This document shows positions 49,968-57,669 of a stretch of DNA of 64,000 nucleotides, one piece after another. Source of the stretch: CAISCU01 sp051861545 (GTDB taxonomy: Bacteria > Bacteroidota > Bacteroidia > UKL13-3); the NCBI GenBank assembly GCA_051861545.1, contig JBIMKP010000007.1:1-64000 (forward strand). The letters run 5' to 3'. Under the pieces are notes generated by a model. It made no database searches, had not been told where the DNA came from, and saw only the letters and a list, made by a program, of their open reading frames with translations. Positions within the stretch are counted from its first letter, which is position 1. Every line of letters begins with the position of its first letter. The translations under genes and the position numbers were made by a program.

Positions 49968-50135
49968 TTACTCTTTTGTAATACCTTTAAATGGAGTGCC
50001 GTCAGATTTGCCATCCATAAACTTTCCGTCTGGACCTCTTTTTGTCCAGATTTTAGTTAACGGATTTAAAACTTGAGTACGATCTTTAACAGCACCTTTA
50101 CGGTGGCCATCTCCAATTGGCGCATTTTTAGCCAT
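49968..50135 (-). CDS. Small basic hypothetical protein
   Basis: This 55-residue protein starts MAKNAPIGDGHRKGAVKDRT and continues with NPLTKIWTKRGPDGKFMDGK. I recognise the general type: short, basic, soluble proteins with NAPIGDGHRKGAVKxRxQ that are scattered among Bacteroidota genomes, often in accessory regions. Its function is unknown. It shares its strand with the 53-residue gene downstream. Confidence 0.65.
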   Translation of the reverse strand: MAKNAPIGDGHRKGAVKDRTQVLNPLTKIWTKRGPDGKFMDGKSDGTPFKGITKE

Positions 50136-50330
50136 AATGTTCTAAAATTTAACTTTACAGGCTGTTTTAAACTGAGCCACCTGTCACCAAGCCAAGAAAA
50201 AGACATTTTGAATACTACCAGCAATTGTTACATTTGTGTTACCAAACAAAATATGTTAGCATGAGCTTGCAGAATTCGGGGGAGTCTTTTTCGGCTTCCC
50301 CTTTTTATTACACAAATTTAAATCTTTGTT

Positions 50331-50365
50331 TTGGACAAATCAGAAATATTTTTTATATTTGTCCA
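50331..50365 (+). promoter_or_regulatory. Promoter with overlapping inverted repeat upstream of the XRE-ImmA gene
   Basis: TTG at 50331-50333, a 20-base spacer and TATATTTG at 50354-50361 form a Bacteroidota promoter. A perfect 9-bp inverted repeat, TGGACAAAT (50332-50340) and ATTTGTCCA (50357-50365), covers both boxes. This is the expected layout of an autoregulatory operator for the XRE protein. Confidence 0.75.
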
Positions 50366-50406
50366 TAAGTTTTTCCCATTCCTAAGGCAATCAACTCTTT
50401 CACTAT

Positions 50407-51468
50407 ATGCAATACTTCAGCAGTCGATTAAAAAGCGCGAGGGTAATGAATGGTTTTTCATTACAAGATTTATCTGATAAATTGAAAGGAGAAATTTCTA
50501 AACAAGATTTGAATAGATTAGAATTAGGTTTAAATCAGCCTAATAGTGAAATTTTAGCTAAGCTTTCTTCTGCTTTGAATATTCCTTCTGATTATTTTTT
50601 TAGAAATGAAACAATCAATCTTCCTTCCGTTGAATTTAGAAAACTAACCAAACTTCCTAAAAAAGACCAAGAAGCTGTTAAAGGAAAAACCATTGATTTT
50701 TTAGAACGATACGCAGAGCTTGAGAATTTAATGGGTGTATCTCAATCACCAGTATTTAATCATAAAGAGTATGTGATCAATTTTAATAGTCCTGAAGAAA
50801 TTGAAAAAGCGGCCAATGTTTTCAGATCTAAATTAAATCTTGGTATAGATCCCATTTATAATCTTATTGAATTGTTAGAAGAAAATGGAGTTAGGGTGTT
50901 TTCTACAATTGCTTCTCCATCATTTTCTGGAATGTCCACTTGTGTTGCAAATTCACTATTAGTGGTTGTTTTTAATAATAATGAAGAAATACCTTTAGTA
51001 AGAAAACGATTTACCATTTTGCATGAAATCGCACATTTATTTTTGGATTTGGAGAAATTCGAAGATAAAGTGAAAGAGCGTATTTGTGATTCTTTTGCAG
51101 GGGCAGTGTTGCTTCCCCAAAAGAAGTTATTAGAATATTTTGGTCCCAAAAGAAATAATTTTCTCACTAAAGAATTAATGGCTATAAAATCATATTTCGG
51201 AATTTCAATACCAGCAATTATTTATCGAGCGAATTCAAACCAAATAGTGAGTGACAATTATCTTAAATACTTTATGATTCGGTATAATAAAGAATATAAG
51301 GATTTGGAAAAAAACGGCTATTTAGGGAAGGAAGAGTCTCAAAGGTTTACTCAATTGCTGCTTAGGGCAGTTGCTGAGGAGGTAGTAACTTCTTCAAAAG
51401 CTGCATCTTTGAATAACCAAAAACTATGGGAGTTTAGAAAGCAATTCATTGATAATATCTCTTATTAA
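50407..51468 (+). CDS. XRE-family regulator with ImmA/IrrE metallopeptidase domain (COG2856)
   Basis: This 353-residue protein has an N-terminal helix-turn-helix (about 5-65: GFSLQDLSDKLKGEISKQDL; LGLNQPNSEILAKLSSALNI) and a C-terminal ImmA/IrrE domain with the zinc motif HEIAHLFLDL (H206, E207, H210). ImmA-type peptidases cleave repressors of mobile elements, and XRE-ImmA proteins often pair with small toxin-like genes. It is followed 36 bases later by a PIN-fold gene. The promoter is overlapped by a palindrome. Confidence 0.88.
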   Translation: MQYFSSRLKSARVMNGFSLQDLSDKLKGEISKQDLNRLELGLNQPNSEILAKLSSALNIPSDYFFRNETINLPSVEFRKLTKLPKKDQEAVKGKTIDFLERYAELENLMGVSQSPVFNHKEYVINFNSPEEIEKAANVFRSKLNLGIDPIYNLIELLEENGVRVFSTIASPSFSGMSTCVANSLLVVVFNNNEEIPLVRKRFTILHEIAHLFLDLEKFEDKVKERICDSFAGAVLLPQKKLLEYFGPKRNNFLTKELMAIKSYFGISIPAIIYRANSNQIVSDNYLKYFMIRYNKEYKDLEKNGYLGKEESQRFTQLLLRAVAEEVVTSSKAASLNNQKLWEFRKQFIDNISY

Positions 51469-51503
51469 GTCCTTTTTAATTTCGCCATCGTAATTCTACT
51501 CCA

Positions 51504-52004
51504 ATGCAAAAAATTGCCATTACTGATGCAAATATTTTTATTGATCTAATCGAAACTGAAATTTTCGAATATTTGTTTCAATTCGGAATAAAAGTACATA
51601 CTACTTATGAAGTTTTTGACCAATTAAGCCCAAATCAACAAGAAATACTTAAGTCATTTGAGTTAAATGGAGAACTTGTAATTTACTGTCTTTCATATTA
51701 TGAATTAGTTCAATTAGAGAATTTGCAATTTCCAGCAGGTTTAGAGCTTGCTGATAGATCGGTCTATTTTTATGCAAATAATATTCAAGGTTTGGTTTTA
51801 AGTGGAGATAGAAAACTAAAAAAATATTGTGAAAGTAAGCAACTTCGAGTAAATGGGATAATTTGGGTATTTGACCAGATTCATGAATTTGGTCTTATTC
51901 AAAAGGCCGACTTAGTTTTCAAACTGAAATTATTAATGAAAATAAATAAAAGATTACCTGTCGAAGAATGCAATAAAAGGATTCATGCATGGCTTCAGGG
52001 CTAA
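51504..52004 (+). CDS. PIN-fold protein paired with XRE-ImmA (toxin-like)
   Basis: This 166-residue protein has the PIN nuclease layout: AITDANIFIDLIE with D8, then E36 in TTYEVFDQL, D84 in LADRSVYFYA and D102 in LSGDRKLKKYC. These four acidic residues could form the metal site of a PIN RNase. Length and position suggest a toxin-antitoxin-like or phage-defence pair with the upstream XRE-ImmA gene. Activity is inferred. Confidence 0.75.
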   Translation: MQKIAITDANIFIDLIETEIFEYLFQFGIKVHTTYEVFDQLSPNQQEILKSFELNGELVIYCLSYYELVQLENLQFPAGLELADRSVYFYANNIQGLVLSGDRKLKKYCESKQLRVNGIIWVFDQIHEFGLIQKADLVFKLKLLMKINKRLPVEECNKRIHAWLQG

Positions 52005-52102
52005 ATAATTTGCGTTTGCTATTTAAATTAAAAAATTGTTATTACTAAAATGAATTCAATTCTAATTAAAATTCTATTGATAAGGAATTTATTATAAGTT
52101 TT

Positions 52103-52468
52103 TCACCCCTTCCTCAATATCTTCTCCATCTTTTTTCCTTTTGCCAATTCATCAACCAATTTGTCTAAATAACGAACTTTTTGGGTTAATGGATTAGTAA
52201 TTTCTTCGACTTTATAACCGCAAATGTTTCCAGTGATTAAATGTGCATTGGGATTGATTATAGCTTTCTCGAAAAACTGCTCAAAATTGATTTTTTCTTC
52301 AATGAATTGCTCTATTTGATTTTCATTAAATCCACATAACCATTCAATTACTTCATGTAATTCGGCAATTGTTCTTCCTTTTTTCTCCACTTTCGTAACA
52401 TAATGAGGGTAAACAGAGCTAAAACTCATTTTTGTAATTTTTTCGTCGTGGTGGCTCGTACTTTTCAT
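52103..52468 (-). CDS. DUF2200-family protein
   Basis: This 121-residue protein matches DUF2200: ITKMSFSSVYPHYVTKVEKKGRT, then ELHEVIEWLCGFNENQIEQFI, NPNAHLITGNICGYKVEEI and RYLDKLVDELAKGKKMEKILR. The family has no known function; it is found in many bacteria as a short soluble protein. An alternative start at the Met in ITKM (52429) would shorten it to the core domain. It is monocistronic. Confidence 0.87.
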   Translation of the reverse strand: MKSTSHHDEKITKMSFSSVYPHYVTKVEKKGRTIAELHEVIEWLCGFNENQIEQFIEEKINFEQFFEKAIINPNAHLITGNICGYKVEEITNPLTQKVRYLDKLVDELAKGKKMEKILRKG

Positions 52469-52550
52469 ATTGGTATTTTATTGAAGAAATTCAAAAATAG
52501 AGCTTCGATTTTCTTAAAATATAAACTTCTTTAAAATATAAATCAATTTT

Positions 52551-52933
52551 CCGCATACTTACCAAGTATAATTTTTTATAAATCCCGTGTTTATTTTGAA
52601 AAGTATTTTCAAAAAGCAGCTTGATGTTAAATTGCTCTTTTTTATGAAATTTATGACCCCGATAGGTGGTCTCATGTTTATAGAAAAATGCTAAAAATGA
52701 ATTTCCCAACACTCTACAAACGCGGACCAAAGGTCCGCGTTTGTAGAGTGTTGGGCTGGTTTTCTTTACTTTTTATTTTCTATAATCATGTCATCCCTTC
52801 AGGATTTTTAAGCGTTTCTAAAAAAAACATGTTTCTGATTTTAATTTATGTTTTAATGAATATTTTGATTTTTTAGAGTCATTATCGGGTTTAAGGCCTT
52901 TGAAAGTTCTTTTAGGTAAATAAGTGGATATTC
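52551..52933 (+). repeat. Dispersed hairpin element, copy 4 (E4)
   Basis: This element fills most of the gene-free stretch 52469-53042. Left end CCGCATACTTACC (52551), right end GTGGATATTC (52924-52933). Flanks ATATAAATCAATTTT (52536-52550) and ATATTAAATCAAATT (52939-52953) form an imperfect direct repeat. The core has GACCCCGATAGGTGGTC, CATGTTTATAGAAAA, a perfect 24-bp hairpin (52705-52728 with 52732-52755, loop AAA), TTTTCTATAATCATG and ATCCCTTCAGGAT. Its stem shares CTCTACAAACGCGGACC with copy 3 but differs further out on both arms. Confidence 0.8.
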
Positions 52934-53042
52934 GTTAGATATTAAATCAAATTCATTGAGCAATTTTGACGTTTTATACCAAATCTTTTCCATTTGAAAC
53001 CTAATTCTTCCATAATAAAGCTTTTAAAATTAATCTTTGACC

Positions 53043-53813
53043 ATGTTAAAATTTATACATGAACTTTTAGAGCGAAACCCTGAATTGTATTGGTTTGGAT
53101 TATTTAATTTTTTAGTTGCTGCAATCTTATTCATTCTTATGCCTTTTTTTCAAATTAAGGTTTTAGGAATACACGCTTTTATTAAACCCATCAAATTTGC
53201 ATTATCAATTGCAATTTATTCTTGGACAATGGCTTGGTATATGTTTTACCTTAAAGACACAAATATCAATTGGATGAATTGGGCAATTATAATTCTACTT
53301 GGTTTTGAAATATTTTACATAGTTTTTCAAGCTGCAAAAGGTCAGTTAAGCCATTTTAATTTAAGTACACCTTTTTATTCAGTTTTGTATTCTTTAATGG
53401 CTATGGCGGCCTCAGGAGTTACTCTTATCACAGCTTATGTTGGCATTTTATTTCTTAAACAAGATAATTCAAACCTGCCCGAATACTACCAAATTGCTTT
53501 GCATTGTGGCATCTGGATATTCGTAATTTTCTCTTTTCAAGGCTTTGCAATGGGCTCAAAACTAACACATACCATCGGGGCAATTGATGGTGGTAAAGGA
53601 ATCCCGTTTTTAAACTGGAGTATCAATGCCGGCGACTTAAGAATTGCACATTTTATAGGAATGCATGCCTTGCAAGTCATCCCAATTTTGGCTTATTATT
53701 TATTTAAAAATACTTCTTTAACTATTATTGCATCAGTTATCTATATCTCCTTGGCCATCATAACATGGTATATGGCTGTCAAAGCTAAATCTCCGTTTTA
53801 CTTTTTGAATTAA
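53043..53813 (+). CDS. Hypothetical seven-helix membrane protein
   Basis: This 256-residue protein has about seven transmembrane helices (roughly 13-35, 45-65, 75-95, 110-133, 145-170, 190-215, 222-245). Histidines occur at HFNLST, LHCGIW, LTHTIGAIDGG and AHFIGMHALQ, a pattern that could bind haem or metal in the membrane, but I know no family name. The ATG at 53043 follows a weaker TTG at 53037. It is monocistronic and convergent with the PhoH gene. Confidence 0.7.
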   Translation: MLKFIHELLERNPELYWFGLFNFLVAAILFILMPFFQIKVLGIHAFIKPIKFALSIAIYSWTMAWYMFYLKDTNINWMNWAIIILLGFEIFYIVFQAAKGQLSHFNLSTPFYSVLYSLMAMAASGVTLITAYVGILFLKQDNSNLPEYYQIALHCGIWIFVIFSFQGFAMGSKLTHTIGAIDGGKGIPFLNWSINAGDLRIAHFIGMHALQVIPILAYYLFKNTSLTIIASVIYISLAIITWYMAVKAKSPFYFLN

Positions 53814-53822
53814 AAGTAAATT

Positions 53823-55232
53823 TTATAGTAAATCATTAGCCAGATTCGCCAACTCAGATCTTTCTCCTTTTTCTAATGTAATGTGTGCATACATCGGATT
53901 GTTTCGAATTCTGTCGATTAAGTAGGAGAGTCCATTTGATTGAGAATCTAAATAAGGTGTATCAATCTGGTAAATATCGCCAGTAAATACAATTTTAGTA
54001 CCTTCTCCTGCTCTTGTAATAATGGTTTTTACTTCAAGTGGAGTTAGGTTTTGAGCTTCATCAACAATAAAAATTATATTCGATAAACTTCTTCCTCTGA
54101 TATATGCCAATGGCGTAACCAATAGTTTTTCTTGGTTAACCATGTCAGTAATTTTCTGGTATTCCTTATCAGTTTCTTTCCATTGATTTTGGATTAGCTT
54201 CAAATTATCCCAAAGCGGTTCCATATATGGATTGATTTTTGATTTGGCATCTCCTGGTAAAAATCCAATATCTCTATTATTAAGCGGAATGATTGGTCGT
54301 GCAAGGTAAATTTGTCTGTATTTTGCTTTTTGTTCCATTGCAGCGGCTAGAGCCAAAAGCGTTTTTCCTGTTCCTGCAACACCTTGAATAGTTACCAATG
54401 ATATATTTGGATTTAAAACTGCATGCATGGCAAATGATTGTTCTGCATTTCTTGGTTTGATGCCATGTGCAGCAACTTTATTTACTCTTTCTAAGGTTTC
54501 ATTTTGTGCATTATAAAAACATAAAACTGAGTTTTTATCATTCTTTAAAATGAAATAATGATTTGCATTGGGTTTAATTTTTAAAGCTAATTCATAGTGA
54601 ACAAAACCTTTCACATATAATTCATCAATAACACTTGCTTTTACTTTTTCGATTGTTGAATTGCCTGTATAAAGTGTATCTACATTTTTAATTTTTCCAG
54701 TCTCATAATCTTCTGCAACAATTCCAAGTGATTTTCCTTTAAGACGAAGATTAACATCTTTTGTAACAAGAATTACAGGTCGGCCTTGATTTTGATCGCG
54801 CATGGCCATTGCTGCATTTAATATCCTGTGATCAGCTTTTCTTTCACCAAAAATAACCTGCGCATCCATGCTGGCTTTTTCTTGCATAATCACCTTGAAA
54901 CGACCTCGAGTAGGACCATTTATCGGAATCCATTCACTTATTATATGTTCACTTGATAGTTTATCTAAATACCGAATGAACTCTCTTGCTTCAAAATTGA
55001 TGGTATCATTTCCTTTTTTGAAATTATCAAGTTCTTCCAAAACTGTTATAGGAATGGCAACATCATGCTCCTGAAAATTCTTGATGGCATTATGGTCGTA
55101 TAAGATAACAGATGTATCTAAAACAAAGATTTTTCTAGGTTCCTTTTCTTTTTTTAGAATAACTTTTTTTGAAGAAGTTTTTTTAGAAGCTGTCTTTTTA
55201 ACAACTTTTTTCATTACAATTTTCTTAGCCAT
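53823..55232 (-). CDS. PhoH-family ATPase with N-terminal PIN domain
   Basis: This 469-residue protein has a Lys-rich tail (1-30), a PIN domain (about 32-170: FVLDTSVILYDHNAI; VTKDVNLRLKGKSLG) and a PhoH P-loop ATPase domain (about 260-465: IQGVAGTGKTLLALAAA Walker A; FIVDEAQNLTPLEVKTI Walker B; KIVFTGDIYQID). PhoH2-type proteins with this layout act as RNA helicase/RNase in mycobacteria. The acidic PIN residues appear in place (D in LDTS, E in LEELDNF, D in VTKDVN). Confidence 0.9.
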   Translation of the reverse strand: MAKKIVMKKVVKKTASKKTSSKKVILKKEKEPRKIFVLDTSVILYDHNAIKNFQEHDVAIPITVLEELDNFKKGNDTINFEAREFIRYLDKLSSEHIISEWIPINGPTRGRFKVIMQEKASMDAQVIFGERKADHRILNAAMAMRDQNQGRPVILVTKDVNLRLKGKSLGIVAEDYETGKIKNVDTLYTGNSTIEKVKASVIDELYVKGFVHYELALKIKPNANHYFILKNDKNSVLCFYNAQNETLERVNKVAAHGIKPRNAEQSFAMHAVLNPNISLVTIQGVAGTGKTLLALAAAMEQKAKYRQIYLARPIIPLNNRDIGFLPGDAKSKINPYMEPLWDNLKLIQNQWKETDKEYQKITDMVNQEKLLVTPLAYIRGRSLSNIIFIVDEAQNLTPLEVKTIITRAGEGTKIVFTGDIYQIDTPYLDSQSNGLSYLIDRIRNNPMYAHITLEKGERSELANLANDLL

Positions 55233-55354
55233 AATCAGGTTGTTCTTTACTCAAGAACGTAAACCTAAATTAAACTTACACCAAGAAAATGTTCACAGAT
55301 GTGAATTTGAGACTAGTTAAGGCTTGAATTTGCTTTAAACACAAAGGCTTTGGG

Positions 55355-55849
55355 CTATGTTAATTCTTTGATAAGGCTGGAATGTTGTGGAAAAAGTTGA
55401 CATAATTCAGACTGATTTGCCAATTCAAAATCAGCAAAATCAAAACCTGGAGCAACAGTGCAACCAACTAAGCTGAATCCATTTTTTACTTCACACCTCG
55501 AGCCAAACCAAATGCCTGCTGGAATTACGGCATGTAAAACCTCACCATTTTGAATATTTCTACCCAATTTAATTTGATTTAAAATTCCTTCTGAATCAAT
55601 AGAATAAACAGAAAGTGTATCACCATCATAAAAATGCCAATGTTCTTCGGCAGCTATTCTATGTAAAGCTGAAAACTGACCTTCTTTTAATAAAAAATAA
55701 ATATGGGTACTTAAGTTTCTGTCACCACCAAATCCTGGAGGTAAATGTTCTTTTTTTAGACTAATTGTGCTTCTAAAATCTTCTTTAAAAGCACCTCCTT
55801 CAACATGTTGAAGGAGGTTTAGTTCTTTTATATAATCTTCTGCTTTCAC
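55355..55849 (-). CDS. Cupin-fold protein (DUF985)
   Basis: This 164-residue protein has the DUF985/YML079w-like cupin pattern: LLQHVEGGAFKEDFRSTISL, THIYFLLKEGQFSALHRIAAEEHWHFYDGD, QNGEVLHAVIPAGIWFGSRC and SLVGCTVAPGFDFADFEL. The histidines in LHRIAAEEHWH could bind metal. Function is unknown. It is the last gene of the group with gldC, a MerR regulator and an M23 peptidase on the minus strand. Confidence 0.86.
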   Translation of the reverse strand: MKAEDYIKELNLLQHVEGGAFKEDFRSTISLKKEHLPPGFGGDRNLSTHIYFLLKEGQFSALHRIAAEEHWHFYDGDTLSVYSIDSEGILNQIKLGRNIQNGEVLHAVIPAGIWFGSRCEVKNGFSLVGCTVAPGFDFADFELANQSELCQLFPQHSSLIKELT

Positions 55850-55855
55850 TATTGA

Positions 55856-56245
55856 TTAATGAACGTGGTCATCACCAAAAACTTCAGCTTTGTGCCCAAA
55901 ATGATGCACGAAATCTCTCATTTCATCTGCCAATTCTTTGTTATTAGTTGCTTTTTCATAGGTATCGCAAAGTGTTGCAAGTGTTTGAAACATGAATAAA
56001 TTCATTTCATCTACTTTCATTTCAGATGTCCATAAATCAATTCTCATTGCATTTTGTTGTAAGCCATCATACAAGCTTAACATCATTGCTTTCGCCGGTT
56101 CTTTGCCTTCAAAATCTGCATCATCAGCATCCCATTCAATATGAGCTGGCATATTGGTTTCATCTAAATGAACGTCTATTCTAATTTGAGATGTTTTTAC
56201 AATTTCAGGAGTTTTTTTCTCTTGGTTATTTTCCATTTTAATCAA
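55856..56245 (-). CDS. gldC: Gliding motility protein GldC
   Basis: This 129-residue protein matches GldC: SQIRIDVHLDETNMPAHIEW, AKAMMLSLYDGLQQNAMRID, LWTSEMKVDEMNLFMFQTLA and EMRDFVHHFG. GldC assists gliding motility in Flavobacterium johnsoniae, but is found also in non-gliding Bacteroidota. It overlaps the MerR gene by 8 bases and precedes the cupin gene by 6 bases; this order (M23 - merR - gldC) suggests an operon for envelope functions. Confidence 0.9.
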   Translation of the reverse strand: MIKMENNQEKKTPEIVKTSQIRIDVHLDETNMPAHIEWDADDADFEGKEPAKAMMLSLYDGLQQNAMRIDLWTSEMKVDEMNLFMFQTLATLCDTYEKATNNKELADEMRDFVHHFGHKAEVFGDDHVH

Positions 56246-56579
56246 GTTGTTCTTTAAGTTCAGAAAGAAATTGCTTTAAGTTTAAAAGCTTATCGGTTAT
56301 AGCAGATTTATCTGCCAATTTGTTTTTAATTTTTAGTTTTTCTTTTGCTCCAGGTAAAGTATGACCTTCAATTTTTACCAATTGGTAAATAATTTTGATG
56401 GTTTCGATATCTTCTTGACTAAATTTTCTGGTGCCTTTTGAAGTTTTTCTTGGGCTCAATTCATTAAATTCCTTTTCCCAAAACCTTATTAAAGATGGAT
56501 TTAATTTTAATAATTCAGAAACTTCACCAATTGTGAAATATAATTTTTCTATTTCGTCCTGATTTTGATTCAAAAGCAA
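56238..56579 (-). CDS. MerR-family transcriptional regulator
   Basis: This 113-residue regulator has an N-terminal MerR helix-turn-helix (LYFTIGEVSELLKLNPSLIR; FWEKEFNELSPRKTSKGTRK; FSQEDIETIKIIYQLVKIEG) and a C-terminal dimerisation helix. It lacks a metal- or drug-binding domain, so it is a short MerR. Common next to M23 peptidase genes in Bacteroidota. It follows the M23 gene by 8 bases and overlaps gldC by 8 bases. Confidence 0.88.
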   Translation of the reverse strand: MLLNQNQDEIEKLYFTIGEVSELLKLNPSLIRFWEKEFNELSPRKTSKGTRKFSQEDIETIKIIYQLVKIEGHTLPGAKEKLKIKNKLADKSAITDKLLNLKQFLSELKEQLD

Positions 56580-56587
56580 AAAATGGT

Positions 56588-57556
56588 TTAATCGAATGAT
56601 TGTCCTTCGCGGTTAGCAATTTCTCTGATAGCTTGGTATTCTTCTTCAGTTAAATCATTAAAGAAGTAATTAATTGGGTTGATTTTATTCTCACCTTTTA
56701 TGATTTCATAATGCACATGCGGAGCTGTTGATGTTCCTGTGCTTCCAACATAACCAAGTAATTCTCCTCTTTGAATTTTTTGTCCAGGTCTTACTTTCAT
56801 TTTACTCATGTGTGCGTATAATGAACGATAGCCAAATCCATGATTAATAATAACGTGATTACCATAGCCATTTCCATTTTCAGCAGTTTCAATTTTACCA
56901 TTTCCTGTTGCATAAATAGGAGTGCCCTGCGGTGCTGTAAAATCTATACCTGAATGGAATTTATGTGTTTTAAAAATAGGATGAATTCTGTAACCAAATC
57001 CAGAAGCTATTCTTTTTAAATCTTTGTTTGAAATAGGCTGAATGGCAGGAATACAAGAAAGAAAAACTGTTTTATTAGCAGCTAATTTTCCTAATTCATC
57101 AAATGATTTTGATTGAACATAAACCTTAGCGGCTAATTCATCAACTTTTTCATTCAAAGCAACTAATTCCTCCGAATTTTCAAATCCGTTTAGAATTTTA
57201 TACTTTTCAATTCCACCTGTTCCTGCTTTTCTAATGCTGATATCAATTGGGTCTGCTTCAAAAATTGCGCGATAAATATTTGCATCTCTATCTTGCAATT
57301 CTGCTAAAACTCCTCCAAGTTCATCAATTTTTTTGTTCAATACCTTAATTTGAGCTTGGTATTGTTCGTTTTCACGTTTTAAAGTCTTTTCTTTTGGTGA
57401 GTCTATGAAGCTGTAGATAGCCAAAACCATCATTGCACCAGCCACAACCGATGCCGACAGAAATCCAAACACCCTAAAAGCGATTGTTGTAAGACTGGTT
57501 CTTACTTTTTCGAAATCTAGTTTATGTGGATTATAAAAGTACTTATTCTTCGCCAT
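56588..57556 (-). CDS. M23-family peptidoglycan endopeptidase
   Basis: This 322-residue protein has an N-terminal transmembrane helix (about 28-50), a coiled-coil region (about 55-105: LKRENEQYQAQIKVLNKKID) and a C-terminal LytM/M23 domain with HSGIDFTAPQGTPIYATGNG and APHVHYEI. The zinc ligands H, D and H are all present (FHSGID; HVHYE). It probably cleaves peptidoglycan cross-links in the periplasm. It heads the merR-gldC operon and is divergent from alaS. Confidence 0.9.
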   Translation of the reverse strand: MAKNKYFYNPHKLDFEKVRTSLTTIAFRVFGFLSASVVAGAMMVLAIYSFIDSPKEKTLKRENEQYQAQIKVLNKKIDELGGVLAELQDRDANIYRAIFEADPIDISIRKAGTGGIEKYKILNGFENSEELVALNEKVDELAAKVYVQSKSFDELGKLAANKTVFLSCIPAIQPISNKDLKRIASGFGYRIHPIFKTHKFHSGIDFTAPQGTPIYATGNGKIETAENGNGYGNHVIINHGFGYRSLYAHMSKMKVRPGQKIQRGELLGYVGSTGTSTAPHVHYEIIKGENKINPINYFFNDLTEEEYQAIREIANREGQSFD

Positions 57557-57669
57557 TTTCCCCCCGTTTTTTATTTCCCCAATATATTGTAGACAATTGG
57601 GGATGCAAAATTAAATATTTTTCTGCAAATTCAGGCCTGAAATTAATATTAAAATTAAAATATAAAGCA

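Noticed and set aside
50278..50305. Weak hairpin GGGGGAG/CTTCCCC followed by T-run, as end of a small RNA
   Set aside because: It looks like a terminator, but no plus-strand gene or promoter was found just upstream; not supported enough to list as a feature.
52688..52876. Open frames through E4 on both strands
   Set aside because: They also read through the hairpin arms and encode symmetric nonsense; treated as artefacts of the repeat.
57526..57669. N-terminal extension of alanyl-tRNA synthetase
   Set aside because: The extra 48 codons lie in the divergent promoter region and overlap the M23 gene start; all known AlaRS begin at the MTANEIR-type start (57670).
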